DNA from: JANWVO01 sp037446555
Lineage (GTDB): Bacteria > Acidobacteriota > Terriglobia > Bryobacterales > Bryobacteraceae
NCBI GenBank assembly: GCA_037446555.1
Contig: JBBIIK010000004.1
Location: 124,001-188,000, forward strand
DNA length: 64,000 bases
Direction: 5' to 3'
A program made the position numbers and the translations under genes. The notes under the pieces are model-generated. The model worked only from the letters and a program-made list of their open reading frames with translations, ran no database searches and had not been told where the DNA came from. Shown one piece after another: positions 25,152 to 33,693 of this stretch; within the stretch, counting starts at the first letter, position 1; the number at the start of each line of letters is the position of its first letter.

Positions 25152-25937
25152 TCAGACCTCCAGGTCCAGTTCCAGCCCGTCGTAGGCCAGCCGCACGCCC
25201 TCCGGGAGCAGGCTTTCCGCCCGCGCGTGTTCCAGGTCGTGGGAAATGTGCGTGAAATAGGCCGCCCGGGGCTTCAGCCGCTCCACCGTCCGCAGGCTCC
25301 GCTCCACTGTGGAGTGCGTCGGGTGCGGCTTGTACCTCAGCGCGTCCAGAAACAGCACGTCCAGCCCTTCCAGAAGCGCCATGGATTCTTCCGGGATTTC
25401 GCTGTGATCCGTCAGATATGCGTGATTTCCAAAGCGGAATCCGTGGCATTCTCCGTTGCCGTGCTTCACCGGGATGGGTAAGAACTCAATGCCGTCCACC
25501 ACGATTTTCTCTGCCGGGAAAACGTGAATGTCGACTTTCGGCCGCGAGGACTCGGTCGGTCCGTCGTGGAAAATGTAACTGAAAATCCGCTGGATCACTT
25601 CCAGCGTCGGCGCCGTGGCGTACACCGGGATCGCCCCGCGCTGATGGAAATTGAACGGCCGCAGGTCGTCCAGCCCCAGCACATGGTCGGCGTGCGCGTG
25701 AGTAAACAGAACCGCGCTTACCCGGTCGATTCCGTGCGTCAGCGCCTGCTGGCGGAAATCCGGCCCTGTATCGATCACTACTGCGTGCCCCTCCCACCGC
25801 AGGCAAACGGATGGACGCAGCCGCCAGTCCCTCGGGTCTTCGCTCCTGCACACCTTGCACGTACAGCCGATGGTCGGGACGCCCACGCTCGTGCCGGAGC
25901 CGAGCACCGTCAACCGGACACGGCGGCGCTCAGCCAT
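25152..25937 (-). CDS. PhnP-like MBL-fold metallo-hydrolase
   Basis: 261 residues with the metallo-beta-lactamase signature THAHADH (His/Asp metal ligands, about 79-85), LGSGTSVGVPTIGC at the N-terminus, HGNGE and HISHDLEH. The TIGCTCKVC segment supplies the cysteines typical of PhnP and related cyclic-phosphate phosphodiesterases. A phosphodiesterase role is inferred from the subfamily; no phn genes are nearby. It overlaps DUF1844 by 8 bp. Confidence 0.88.
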   Translation of the reverse strand: MAERRRVRLTVLGSGTSVGVPTIGCTCKVCRSEDPRDWRLRPSVCLRWEGHAVVIDTGPDFRQQALTHGIDRVSAVLFTHAHADHVLGLDDLRPFNFHQRGAIPVYATAPTLEVIQRIFSYIFHDGPTESSRPKVDIHVFPAEKIVVDGIEFLPIPVKHGNGECHGFRFGNHAYLTDHSEIPEESMALLEGLDVLFLDALRYKPHPTHSTVERSLRTVERLKPRAAYFTHISHDLEHARAESLLPEGVRLAYDGLELDLEV

Positions 25938-26232
25938 GGGAGGCGCTCGCCTCGGCGGCCTTTTTCTGCGCCGCCTCGTAGGCGTGCAAGTAACGGAACC
26001 GCAGTTCCGTTACCGTATTGTCCAGCAGCCGCTGCTCCTCCAGGCTCAGGTTGCCCTTCGTCTTTTCTTGCAACATCGCCAGCAGGTCGATGAAATGCCT
26101 TGCCAGCCGCAGGTCGGGTCCGCCCTCGCCTCCCTCTTGGGGGTCGGCCAGCTGCGCTTCCGCCTGCACGCGCAGGCTCACAACGAGAAACTCGAACGAC
26201 GGGGGCGGCAGAGGAACTTCACGCTCGCTCAT
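25930..26232 (-). CDS. DUF1844 protein
   Basis: 100 residues, cytosolic, mostly helical: PSFEFLVVSLRVQAEAQL then ARHFIDLLAMLQEKTKGNL and LRFRYLHAYE. This matches DUF1844, a small conserved protein of Acidobacteria, Deltaproteobacteria and related groups of unknown function. ATG 26232 is taken; the preceding TTG 26235 is also possible. TAAAAT lies a few bases upstream. Confidence 0.85.
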   Translation of the reverse strand: MSEREVPLPPPSFEFLVVSLRVQAEAQLADPQEGGEGGPDLRLARHFIDLLAMLQEKTKGNLSLEEQRLLDNTVTELRFRYLHAYEAAQKKAAEASASHG

Positions 26233-26321
26233 CAATTCTCATTTTATGCGGCTTTCACGCGCCCTTTCCCCGCAGGCGCTCCACACCCTCTGCCAGGCGC
26301 GGTCAGCCGCTCTGCCCGCCC

Positions 26322-26537
26322 TCAATACCGGGTGGGCGGAAAATCCGTCTGAAGCGAAGCCGGCGCTGACGGCAGCTCCGGCAACAACTCGTCCACAGAT
26401 CCGATCGCTTCCGGAGAGTCCGGCGAAACCTTGTGCGCTTTCCGCTGCTGCTTCCGCGCCTCTTTCTCCTGGCGCCGTTCCAGCTTCTGCGCCTCCCGTT
26501 GCCTTTTGTTGAATGTTGATTTTGACCGGTGCGCCAC
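26322..26537 (-). CDS. Small basic, Lys/Arg-rich conserved protein
   Basis: 71 residues. The first half is strongly basic and helical (HRSKSTFNKRQREAQKLERR, then KEARKQQRKAHK), the second acidic and Pro-rich. It may bind RNA or the ribosome, by composition only. The GTG at 26537 is chosen because AAAGGAG lies 5 nt upstream; GTG 26552 would place that site inside the gene. It lies next to an RRM gene on the same strand but is separated from it by a terminator. Confidence 0.65.
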   Translation of the reverse strand: MAHRSKSTFNKRQREAQKLERRQEKEARKQQRKAHKVSPDSPEAIGSVDELLPELPSAPASLQTDFPPTRY

Positions 26538-26554
26538 GCAGACTCCTTTCACGT

Positions 26555-26582
26555 AAAAGGGGCGGGCCTGGCCGCCCGCCCC
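26555..26582 (-). terminator. Intrinsic terminator after the RRM gene
   Basis: Read on the minus strand: GGGGCGGGC, six-base loop, GCCCGCCCC (9-bp GC stem) followed directly by TTTT. It lies 17 bp past the RRM stop codon. Confidence 0.75.
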
Positions 26583-26598
26583 TGATTGCCTGCCGCGG

Positions 26599-26907
26599 TT
26601 ACCAGCGGTTCTGCCGCCGCTGACCGTAAGAGTTCGAGCGCCCCTGGCTGCGGCCGCCGGCTTCCCGCGGCCGCGCTTCGTTTACGTTCAGCGCGCGCCC
26701 GTTCACCGACGCCCCGTTCAGCCCTTCAATCGCACGATCCGCTTCCGCTGTATCGGCCATCTCCACGAACGCAAAGCCCCGGCTCCGCCCCGTGTCCCGG
26801 TCCGTAATGATCTGCACGCGATCCACGGTCCCATACTCTTCAAACCAGGAGCGCACGGTTGCCTCCGTGGCCCCGAAATCCAGGTTGCCAACAAAAATGT
26901 TCTTCAA
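26599..26907 (-). CDS. RRM-type RNA-binding protein
   Basis: About 102 residues: one RRM with RNP2 (NIFVGNL) and RNP1 (RGFAFVEM), followed by a short Arg/Gly/Ser/Gln tail. Such single-RRM proteins resemble cyanobacterial Rbp and plant glycine-rich RNA-binding proteins and are often cold-induced. The start is a TTG at 26907 after GAAAGAAG; a longer form from TTG 26943 cannot be excluded. A strong terminator follows. Confidence 0.88.
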   Translation of the reverse strand: MKNIFVGNLDFGATEATVRSWFEEYGTVDRVQIITDRDTGRSRGFAFVEMADTAEADRAIEGLNGASVNGRALNVNEARPREAGGRSQGRSNSYGQRRQNRW

Positions 26908-27125
26908 AGGTTGTCTTCTTTCTGAATTTGACGGCAGGCTCAACGCGGCGGGATAGTCTCGGTCCGGTCCAGCGAAGCGATCAAATACCTCTCAAGCATA
27001 CCATGCCCCCGTCCCCCGCGCACCCCGTCTCCCCTCCTTGCAACCCTCCGCCCCGTTCTGCTACCACAGATAAGAAGTCGGCCTGCTTCCTCTCGCACCG
27101 CCGATTCTCTTACCAGCCCTGCCGC

Positions 27126-27674
27126 ATGACCATGAAAAAGACAGGCAAGCCCAGCAAGGACCCCCGTCACTCCGCAGCCCAGAAGGCCGCGCCCGCCAGG
27201 CCTCAGGGTGAAATCTTCGCCGACGCCATGCGCGCTTTCTGGGCATCCCAGTACGACCGCGCCATCGCCCTCTTCGAGCAGGCCGCCCAGGGCCGCGACC
27301 TCTCCATAGCCGAGTCCGCCCAGATGCACATCCGCATGTGCCGCCGCCGCATGGAGAGCGCGAAGCCCGAACTCAAGACCCCCGAACAGCAGCACTTCTA
27401 CGCCGTCAGCCTCATCAATGAAGAGCGCTTCCAGGACGCGCTCCCCTGGCTCCAGAAAGCGGTCGCCTCCGATCCCCGCCCCGACTACCAGTACACCCTC
27501 GCCCTCGCTCTCGGCCGGCTCGGCAACTTCCAGGAAGCCGCCGCCGCCCTCCGCCAGGCCGTGGCCTCCGACAATGGCTTGCGCGCGTTCGCGCGGTCGG
27601 ATCCCGACTTCGCTCCCCTGCTCGACAATCCCTTGATCCGCGGGGTTCTCGATTCCTCCCCGTCTGCAGTCTAG
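27126..27674 (+). CDS. TPR-like repeat protein
   Basis: 182 residues. A basic N-terminus is followed by TPR-like helices: AMRAFWASQYDRAIALFEQA, FYAVSLINEERFQDALPWLQ and YTLALALGRLGNFQEAAAAL. No signal peptide. Probably a protein-interaction scaffold; partner unknown. ATG 27126 or 27132 are both possible. It ends 9 bp before yvcK, so the two are likely co-transcribed. Confidence 0.75.
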   Translation: MTMKKTGKPSKDPRHSAAQKAAPARPQGEIFADAMRAFWASQYDRAIALFEQAAQGRDLSIAESAQMHIRMCRRRMESAKPELKTPEQQHFYAVSLINEERFQDALPWLQKAVASDPRPDYQYTLALALGRLGNFQEAAAALRQAVASDNGLRAFARSDPDFAPLLDNPLIRGVLDSSPSAV

Positions 27675-27683
27675 GAGCCACTC

Positions 27684-28766
27684 ATGCCGGCCAGGAGCAG
27701 CCCCTCGCCTCGGACAGGGCCTCCGGTCGATTGGGTTCACGATCCGCTCCGCATCTTCGCCATCGGCGGCGGCACGGGCCTGTCCACGCTTCTCAAGGGT
27801 CTGAAAAAGTACGCCCATCAGGTTGGCGCGACCGCCCTGGAGCCGTACGTCGACATCACCGCCATGGTCACTGTCACCGACGACGGCGGCAGCAGCGGCC
27901 GTCTCCGGCGCGAGTTCGACATGCTCCCTCCGGGCGACGTCCGCAACTGCATCGTGGCCCTCTCCGAAGACGAAGCCCTCCTTGCGAAGCTCTTTCAGTA
28001 CCGCTTCTCTTCAGGCCGCGGCCTCAAGGGGCACAGCTTCGGCAACCTGTTTCTGACAGCTCTTACCCAGATCACAGGCGACTTCGCGCGCGCCGTCGAG
28101 CTCAGCTCCGCCGTCCTCGCCATCGCCGGCCGTATCTTCCCCTCTACGCGGCAGAACGTCAGCCTCCGCGCCCTGCTCGCCGATGGCCGCATCGTCGAAG
28201 GAGAAACCCGCATCAGCCGCAGCGGCGCCCCCATCGCGCGCATCGATCTGGTCCCTTCCTCGGTGCGGCCCTCGCCCGGCATCCTGGAAGCCATCGCCCG
28301 CGCCGACCTCATTACCCTCGGCCCCGGAAGCCTTTTCACCAGCATCATCCCCAATCTCCTCGTCCGCGGCGTGGCGCGTGCCATCCTCCGGTCCCCGGCC
28401 TGGAAAGTCTGCATCCTGAACCTGATGTCCCAACCCGGCGAAACCACGGGCCTCACTGCCGCCGATCACATCGAAGCCATCCACCGCCACGCGCATGCGC
28501 CCTTCCTCCAGTTCGCTCTCGCCAACACATCGCGCATTGCCCGTCCCGCACTGGCCCGTTACGTCCGCGCCCAGGCCGAACAGGTCTCCCTCGACAAGCG
28601 CCGCCTGGAAGCCCTGGGCCTGAACGTGATCGAACTGCCACTGCTGGCACACGGCGAGAAGATCCGGCATGACTCGGACCGCCTCGCCGCCGCCGTTATC
28701 GACCTCGCTCTCCACAGCCGCCGCAGCGGCCTGATCCGCAACCCGCGGCGTCGCGCCTCCCGCTAA
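27684..28766 (+). CDS. YvcK-type UDP-sugar-binding protein (gluconeogenesis factor family)
   Basis: 360 residues. Motifs of the CofD/YvcK family: IGGGTGLSTLLKGL (27-40), VTDDGGSSGRLRREF, LPPGDVRNC, KGHSFGNLF and GPGSLFTSIIPNLLV. In Bacillus and mycobacteria YvcK/CuvA binds UDP-GlcNAc and coordinates wall synthesis with carbon metabolism. glmU, which makes UDP-GlcNAc, follows 26 bp downstream, which fits that role. TAGGAG precedes the start. The rapZ and whiA partners common in Firmicutes are absent here. Confidence 0.92.
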   Translation: MPARSSPSPRTGPPVDWVHDPLRIFAIGGGTGLSTLLKGLKKYAHQVGATALEPYVDITAMVTVTDDGGSSGRLRREFDMLPPGDVRNCIVALSEDEALLAKLFQYRFSSGRGLKGHSFGNLFLTALTQITGDFARAVELSSAVLAIAGRIFPSTRQNVSLRALLADGRIVEGETRISRSGAPIARIDLVPSSVRPSPGILEAIARADLITLGPGSLFTSIIPNLLVRGVARAILRSPAWKVCILNLMSQPGETTGLTAADHIEAIHRHAHAPFLQFALANTSRIARPALARYVRAQAEQVSLDKRRLEALGLNVIELPLLAHGEKIRHDSDRLAAAVIDLALHSRRSGLIRNPRRRASR

Positions 28767-28792
28767 ACTGCCCTTCAGGAGCTCCCCCGCAG

Positions 28793-30199
28793 ATGCAACC
28801 CGATGTCTCTGCCGTGATCCTCGCCGCCGGCCTCGGCACCCGGATGAAGTCGTCCCTCGCCAAGGTTCTCCACCGTGCTGCCGGCGCGCCTCTCATCGAG
28901 CATGTCGCCCGCGCCGCTCTCGCCGTCGCTCCGCCCGAGCGAACGGTAGTCGTGACCGGCCATCAGGCGGATCAGGTCCAGGCTGCTGTCTCGCGCCATG
29001 GCGTACGATTTCAGCTCCAGGCAGAGCAGTTGGGCACGGGGCACGCTCTCTCTGTGTGCCGCTCGCAGCCCGGCCTCGGCTCAGGTCTCCTGCTCGTGCT
29101 CTACGGCGACTGCCCCCTTCTCCTGCCTTCCACGCTCCAGGCTCTGATCGAGGCCCATCGCCGCGCCGGCGCCGCCGCCACCGTGCTCACCGCGCACCTG
29201 GCGGACCCGGCCGGCTACGGCCGCATCCTCCGCGATCCCGAAGGCCGCGTCGCCGCCATCGTCGAGCACAAGGACGCCACCCCGGAACAGCGCGCCATCA
29301 GCGAAATCAATTCCGGCATCTATTGTTTCGACGCCAACCTCCTCTGGCCCTGCCTCGAACGCCTCCGGCCCAGTCCGGTCACCGGCGAGCTCTACCTCAC
29401 CGATGTCATCGCCCTCCTTCGCCAGGATGGCCGCTTCGCCGTCCCGTTCCTTGTCGAAAACGCCGCTGAGGTTCTCGGCATCAACACGCGCGTCGAACTC
29501 GCCGAAGCCGACCGCATCCTCCGCGCCCGCAAGACGCGCGCCCTCATGCTGGAAGGCGTCACCATCGAGAAACCCGAAACCGTCTCCATCGACCTCGACG
29601 TTGAGGCCGGCCGCGACTCTTCGATCGGCCCCTTCGCCCAGCTTCTCGGCGCCACCCGGCTCGGTCCCGGGGCCCGGATTGGCGCCTGTTCCATCCTTGT
29701 CAACACCATTGTGGAAGACGGAGCCGAAGTGCTTCCCTTCTGTCACATCGAGGACTCCCGCCTTGCCCCGGGATCGCGCGTCGGACCTTACGCCCGCTTG
29801 CGGATGCGGTCCACTGTCGCTGCGGGCGCCCACGTCGGCAACTTCGTCGAAATGAAGAATTCCACCCTCGGCGAAGGCGCCAAGGCCATGCACCTCGCCT
29901 ATCTCGGCGATTCGACCATCGGGCCGCGCGCTAACATCGGCGCCGGCACGATCACCTGCAACTACGACGGCTTCCGCAAACACCCCACCACCATTGGCGC
30001 CGGCGCCTTCATCGGCTCCAACTCCACGCTCGTGGCGCCGGTCGTCATCGGCGATGGCAGCTTCGTCGCTGCCGCCAGCATCGTCACCAAAGACGTTCCG
30101 CCAGACGCCCTCGCCATCGGGCGCGCCCATCAGGTCAACCGCGAGGGCTGGGCCAGCGCCCGCCGCCAGCAGGAGAGGGAGAAGTCCGGCCAGTCCTGA
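28793..30199 (+). CDS. glmU: Bifunctional GlcNAc-1-P uridyltransferase/GlcN-1-P acetyltransferase
   Basis: Makes UDP-GlcNAc for peptidoglycan and lipid A. 468 residues: pyrophosphorylase domain with ILAAGLGTRMKS (8-19) and LYGDCPLL, then a left-handed beta-helix of hexapeptide repeats (SIGPFAQL, HVGNFVEMKNS, YLGDSTIG, NIGAGTITCNYDG). CAGGAG lies upstream. Full length and normal. Confidence 0.96.
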   Translation: MQPDVSAVILAAGLGTRMKSSLAKVLHRAAGAPLIEHVARAALAVAPPERTVVVTGHQADQVQAAVSRHGVRFQLQAEQLGTGHALSVCRSQPGLGSGLLLVLYGDCPLLLPSTLQALIEAHRRAGAAATVLTAHLADPAGYGRILRDPEGRVAAIVEHKDATPEQRAISEINSGIYCFDANLLWPCLERLRPSPVTGELYLTDVIALLRQDGRFAVPFLVENAAEVLGINTRVELAEADRILRARKTRALMLEGVTIEKPETVSIDLDVEAGRDSSIGPFAQLLGATRLGPGARIGACSILVNTIVEDGAEVLPFCHIEDSRLAPGSRVGPYARLRMRSTVAAGAHVGNFVEMKNSTLGEGAKAMHLAYLGDSTIGPRANIGAGTITCNYDGFRKHPTTIGAGAFIGSNSTLVAPVVIGDGSFVAAASIVTKDVPPDALAIGRAHQVNREGWASARRQQEREKSGQS

Positions 30200-30309
30200 T
30201 CCGCGCCGCACCCCCGCGCTCCGCTCCGGGCGTCCGGATTTCCTCACTGTCACCCATTGGAACGAAAACCACGCGCGGGCCTCGGCCTGCGCAGCGGCGT
30301 CTCCTGGCG

Positions 30310-30333
30310 GAACATTCCGTGGCGGAATTGTTC
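30310..30333. terminator. Hairpin between convergent glmU and truB
   Basis: GAACATTCCG, loop TGG, CGGAATTGTTC (one bulged base). It ends on the truB stop codon. No U-tract on either strand, so terminator activity is uncertain. Confidence 0.35.
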
Positions 30334-31226
30334 TATAGCACGACCACCGGATGGTACACGTTCGGCATCGCCGCCTCGCCGATCGCCACCAGCTCCCCGC
30401 GCCCGTTCACCGCTTTCACGTACTTCGCTCCGCCCGCTCCGCGGAACGGCGACACCCGGAAGTCGCGCCCCTGCCGGATCTGCGTCTCCGTAATCGTGTC
30501 CACAACCTGCGCCGGAAACTCCGGCAGCAGCTCCTGCGCGGGCACCAGCGCCTCCCGCAGCCGCCCCTCCCGCGCCAGCCCTTCCAGTTCCTCCAGCGTC
30601 TTCGCCTGGCTCTCCACGAACGGCCCGGAAACCGTCCTTCGCAGGGATTCCAGATACGCCCCGCAGCCCAGGATCCGTCCCGCCTCGTGCGCAATCGCCC
30701 GCAGGTACGTCCCCGGGCTGCAGCGAACGCGCAGCCTCAGCCGGCATCCCTCCACCGCCAGCACTTCCACCGAGTGAACCGTCACTTCCACCGGCTTGAG
30801 CTCGAACTCCACCTGTTTCCTTGCCAGCTCGTACGCCGGCCGCCCCGCCACCTTCTTCGCAGATACCGGCGGCGGCGTCTGCAGGAAGGTGCCGTGAAAC
30901 GGTTTGAGCGCGCGCTCCACGTCCGCCGGTGTCAGCTCCGGCGCGAGATCCTCACCGAGCGGCTCACCCTCGCCGTCGTAGGTGGTGGTTGCATAACCGA
31001 ACCGGATCACGCCCTCGTAGACTTTCTGTCCGGCGCTGAAGAACTGCGCCAGCCTCGTCGCCCGGTTCAACAGCAGCGGCAGCACGCCCGTCGCCGCGGG
31101 ATCCAGCGTCCCCAGATGCCCCACTTTCCTGGTTTCGGCGATCCGCCGCAGCTTGTTCACCACGTCGTGCGACGTCCATCCGGCGGGCTTGTCGACGACA
31201 ATCGCCCCGTTCAATGCTTCGCTCAT
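30333..31226 (-). CDS. truB: tRNA pseudouridine-55 synthase
   Basis: Isomerises U55 in the T loop of tRNAs. 297 residues beginning MSEALNGAIVVDKPAGWTSH; the catalytic Asp is in GHLGTLDPAATGVLP (about residues 37-51), with YEGVIRFG and RCSPGTYLRAIAHE following. The C-terminal part is PUA-like. Usually found with rbfA and nusA; here it stands alone, convergent to glmU. Confidence 0.95.
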   Translation of the reverse strand: MSEALNGAIVVDKPAGWTSHDVVNKLRRIAETRKVGHLGTLDPAATGVLPLLLNRATRLAQFFSAGQKVYEGVIRFGYATTTYDGEGEPLGEDLAPELTPADVERALKPFHGTFLQTPPPVSAKKVAGRPAYELARKQVEFELKPVEVTVHSVEVLAVEGCRLRLRVRCSPGTYLRAIAHEAGRILGCGAYLESLRRTVSGPFVESQAKTLEELEGLAREGRLREALVPAQELLPEFPAQVVDTITETQIRQGRDFRVSPFRGAGGAKYVKAVNGRGELVAIGEAAMPNVYHPVVVL

Positions 31227-31339
31227 GCAGGTGTGCTTGTGGATTCGCGCGCCCTCGCGCCGCCCGGCGCCGCGCACAAACCTTCATTGTAGCCCCTCTC
31301 CCGCAGCGCCGCCCCGTGAGCCGCTACACTGAATGCTGA

Positions 31340-33157
31340 GTGCAGGAAGAGGTCTCGCTCACCAGGCCGTTCGATCTCCGTCTCAGCCGCCGCCTGTTCT
31401 CCCTTGTGCTTCCCTGGTGGCCCTACGTCCTGCTGGCCCTCGCCTGCCTCCTGCTCAACTCCGTCCTTCAGATCCTCGGCCCCCTGCTGACGAAGATCGC
31501 CATCGACCGCTACCTCGCTCCCGTCCCCTCCTCAACGCTACCGTGGCTTGAACAGCGGCTCCCCTCGGCCCCCGTCGCCGGAATTGCTGCCGTCTCGCTG
31601 ATCTACCTCGCCACTCTCATCTTCGGCTTCCTGCTCGACTTCTCCCAGCAGATGCTCATGCAGTGGACAGGCCAGCAGGCCATGTTCTCGCTCCGCCGCC
31701 GCATCCTGCAGCATCTCCATCAGCTCGAGCTCCGTTTCTTCGACTCCAACCCCGTCGGCCGTCTCGTCACCCGCGTCACCAGCGACGTCGACGCCCTCAA
31801 CGAACTCTTCGCCTCCGGCCTCGTGTCCCTGCTCGGCGACGCGCTCGTCGTCGCCTTCATCCTTGCGGCCATGCTCCGGTTGAGCCCCGTGCTCACGCTC
31901 CTCATGGTCTTCGCCCTGCCCGCAGTCTTCCTGGTTACCGTCCTTTTCCGCCGCGCCGTGCAGTCGAGCAACCGCCGCATCCGCGCCGCCGTGGCACGAA
32001 TCAACAGCTTCCTTCAGGAGCACGTCTCGGGAATCGCTGTTCTCCAGCTTTACAACCGCGAGGCCCGCGCCGCCCGCGACTTCGCCGCCGTCAACGCCGC
32101 CCACCGCGACGCCTACTTCGACGCCATCCGCGCCTACGGCTGGTTCTACCCCTCAGTCGAATTCATCAGCGTCGTCACCATCGCCTCCCTGCTCGTCGCC
32201 GGCGGCTGGCAGGTTCGCAGCAGCGCCCTCTCCCTCGGCATCCTCATCGCCTTCTTCCAATACGCGATGCGCCTTTTCCGCCCCATTCAGGATTTGAGCG
32301 AGCGCTACAACATCCTTCAGGCGGCGCTTGCAGCCGCCGAGCGAATCTTCCAGCTGCTCGACACGCGCCCCGCCATCCTTCCGCCGCCCGCTCCGCGCCC
32401 GTTCCCCCCGTCTGCAGCGCCCATCGAGTTCGAACACGTCTGGTTCGCCTACAAGGACGAGGAGTGGGTTCTGCGCGACGTCTCTTTCACGATTCAGCCC
32501 GGCGAGGTCATCGCCGTCGTCGGCCACACCGGCGCCGGCAAGACCACCCTCACCAACCTGCTGTTGCGCTTCTACGACGTCCAGCGCGGCGCCATCCGCA
32601 TCGGTGGTGTCGATATCCGGGAGTTCGATCCGCGCGACTTGCGCCGCCTCTTCGGCGTCGTTCTCCAGGATCCTACTCTCTTTACAGGCACCATCGCCGA
32701 CAACATCCGTTTGGGCTCCTCGCACGTCACCGACGACGCCATCCATCTCGCCGCCGAACAAGTCAACCTGATCGATTTCGTCGAGGACTTGCCCGCCCGC
32801 TTCGGCCACCCGGTGCGCGAACGCGGCGCCGGACTCTCCACCGGCCAGAAACAGCTCATCAGCTTCGCCCGCGCCCTGGCCCACGACCCCGTCTATTTGA
32901 TCCTCGACGAGGCCACCTCCAGCGTCGACACCGAAACCGAGCTCCGCGTGCGCGAGGCCCTGGAAAACATGGTCGAGGGCCGCACGTCCATCATCATCGC
33001 CCACCGCCTCTCCACCATCCAGCGCGCCCACCGCATCTTCGTCATGCACAAGGGGCAGCTCCGCGAAACCGGCACTCACCAGGAACTGCTCGCCCTCCGC
33101 GGCATCTACTGGAAGCTCTATCAGCTCCAGTACAAGGATCAGGAGATCCGCCGCTGA
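31340..33157 (+). CDS. ABC exporter, fused permease and ATPase
   Basis: 605 residues: a six-helix type I exporter domain (about 20-325), then the ATPase domain with Walker A GHTGAGKTTL, signature LSTGQ (one change from LSGGQ), Walker B YLILDEATSSVD and the H-loop IIAHRLS. Half-transporter of the MdlB/MsbA type; substrate unknown (drug, lipid or peptide). Start is GTG 31340; TACACT ends 9 nt upstream. Its 3' end overlaps the convergent GNAT gene by 19 bp. A partner half-transporter is not adjacent, so it may be a homodimer. Confidence 0.92.
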   Translation: MQEEVSLTRPFDLRLSRRLFSLVLPWWPYVLLALACLLLNSVLQILGPLLTKIAIDRYLAPVPSSTLPWLEQRLPSAPVAGIAAVSLIYLATLIFGFLLDFSQQMLMQWTGQQAMFSLRRRILQHLHQLELRFFDSNPVGRLVTRVTSDVDALNELFASGLVSLLGDALVVAFILAAMLRLSPVLTLLMVFALPAVFLVTVLFRRAVQSSNRRIRAAVARINSFLQEHVSGIAVLQLYNREARAARDFAAVNAAHRDAYFDAIRAYGWFYPSVEFISVVTIASLLVAGGWQVRSSALSLGILIAFFQYAMRLFRPIQDLSERYNILQAALAAAERIFQLLDTRPAILPPPAPRPFPPSAAPIEFEHVWFAYKDEEWVLRDVSFTIQPGEVIAVVGHTGAGKTTLTNLLLRFYDVQRGAIRIGGVDIREFDPRDLRRLFGVVLQDPTLFTGTIADNIRLGSSHVTDDAIHLAAEQVNLIDFVEDLPARFGHPVRERGAGLSTGQKQLISFARALAHDPVYLILDEATSSVDTETELRVREALENMVEGRTSIIIAHRLSTIQRAHRIFVMHKGQLRETGTHQELLALRGIYWKLYQLQYKDQEIRR

Positions 33158-33693
33158 ACCTTTTGCGCTTCTCTTTCGATCCGCTCCGGCAGCCCGTCCA
33201 GCCGAAGCGCCATCGGCACGAACCGCGCCGCTCCTTGTGGCACTGCCGGTCCCAGCGGCCGGAATCCCATCCGCTCGTACATGCCCGTGCGCTCCTCCAC
33301 GCCGGAAATGAGCAGCGTCCCGGCGCGGGCGTCTCGCAACTCCTCCAGCAGCCGCGCCAGCAGACCCGCAAACACCGCTGTGTTCCGGTAACTGTTCTCC
33401 ACCGCTAGCAGCCTCACCTCGCACAGCGGCTGCGGCAAGCCATCCAGCACACTCGCGTCCTTCAGGCGCGACTCCACTGAGAACGGCCGCTCCATCGACC
33501 AGCACACCATCGCTGCCAGCCGTTCTCCTTCGAGGGCCAGCAGATACCGGCTTTTCGCTTCGAACCGGTCCTCCAGCCGTCCGTCCTCCCGCCTTGGGTG
33601 TTGCCCCAGTTCCTCCGCAAAAGCTGCGTGATTCAGCCTCCGGAGCTTCTCATAATCCTCTTCACTTTGGGCCAGCCGGTAAACGAATCTCAC
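33139..33693 (-). CDS. GNAT-family acetyltransferase-like protein
   Basis: 184 residues with a GNAT-like core: YLLALEGERLAAMVCWS strands, then CEVRLLAVENSYRNTAVFAGLLARLLEE (the acetyl-CoA loop region, with a degenerate R/Q-x-x-G-x-G/A) and MYERMGFRPLG near the end. Possibly an N-acyltransferase of the PEP-CTERM/FeeM group by its overall order. Start GTG 33693 overlaps the aminotransferase stop (GTGA), so it is translationally coupled to it. Substrate unknown. Confidence 0.7.
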   Translation of the reverse strand: MRFVYRLAQSEEDYEKLRRLNHAAFAEELGQHPRREDGRLEDRFEAKSRYLLALEGERLAAMVCWSMERPFSVESRLKDASVLDGLPQPLCEVRLLAVENSYRNTAVFAGLLARLLEELRDARAGTLLISGVEERTGMYERMGFRPLGPAVPQGAARFVPMALRLDGLPERIEREAQKVQRRIS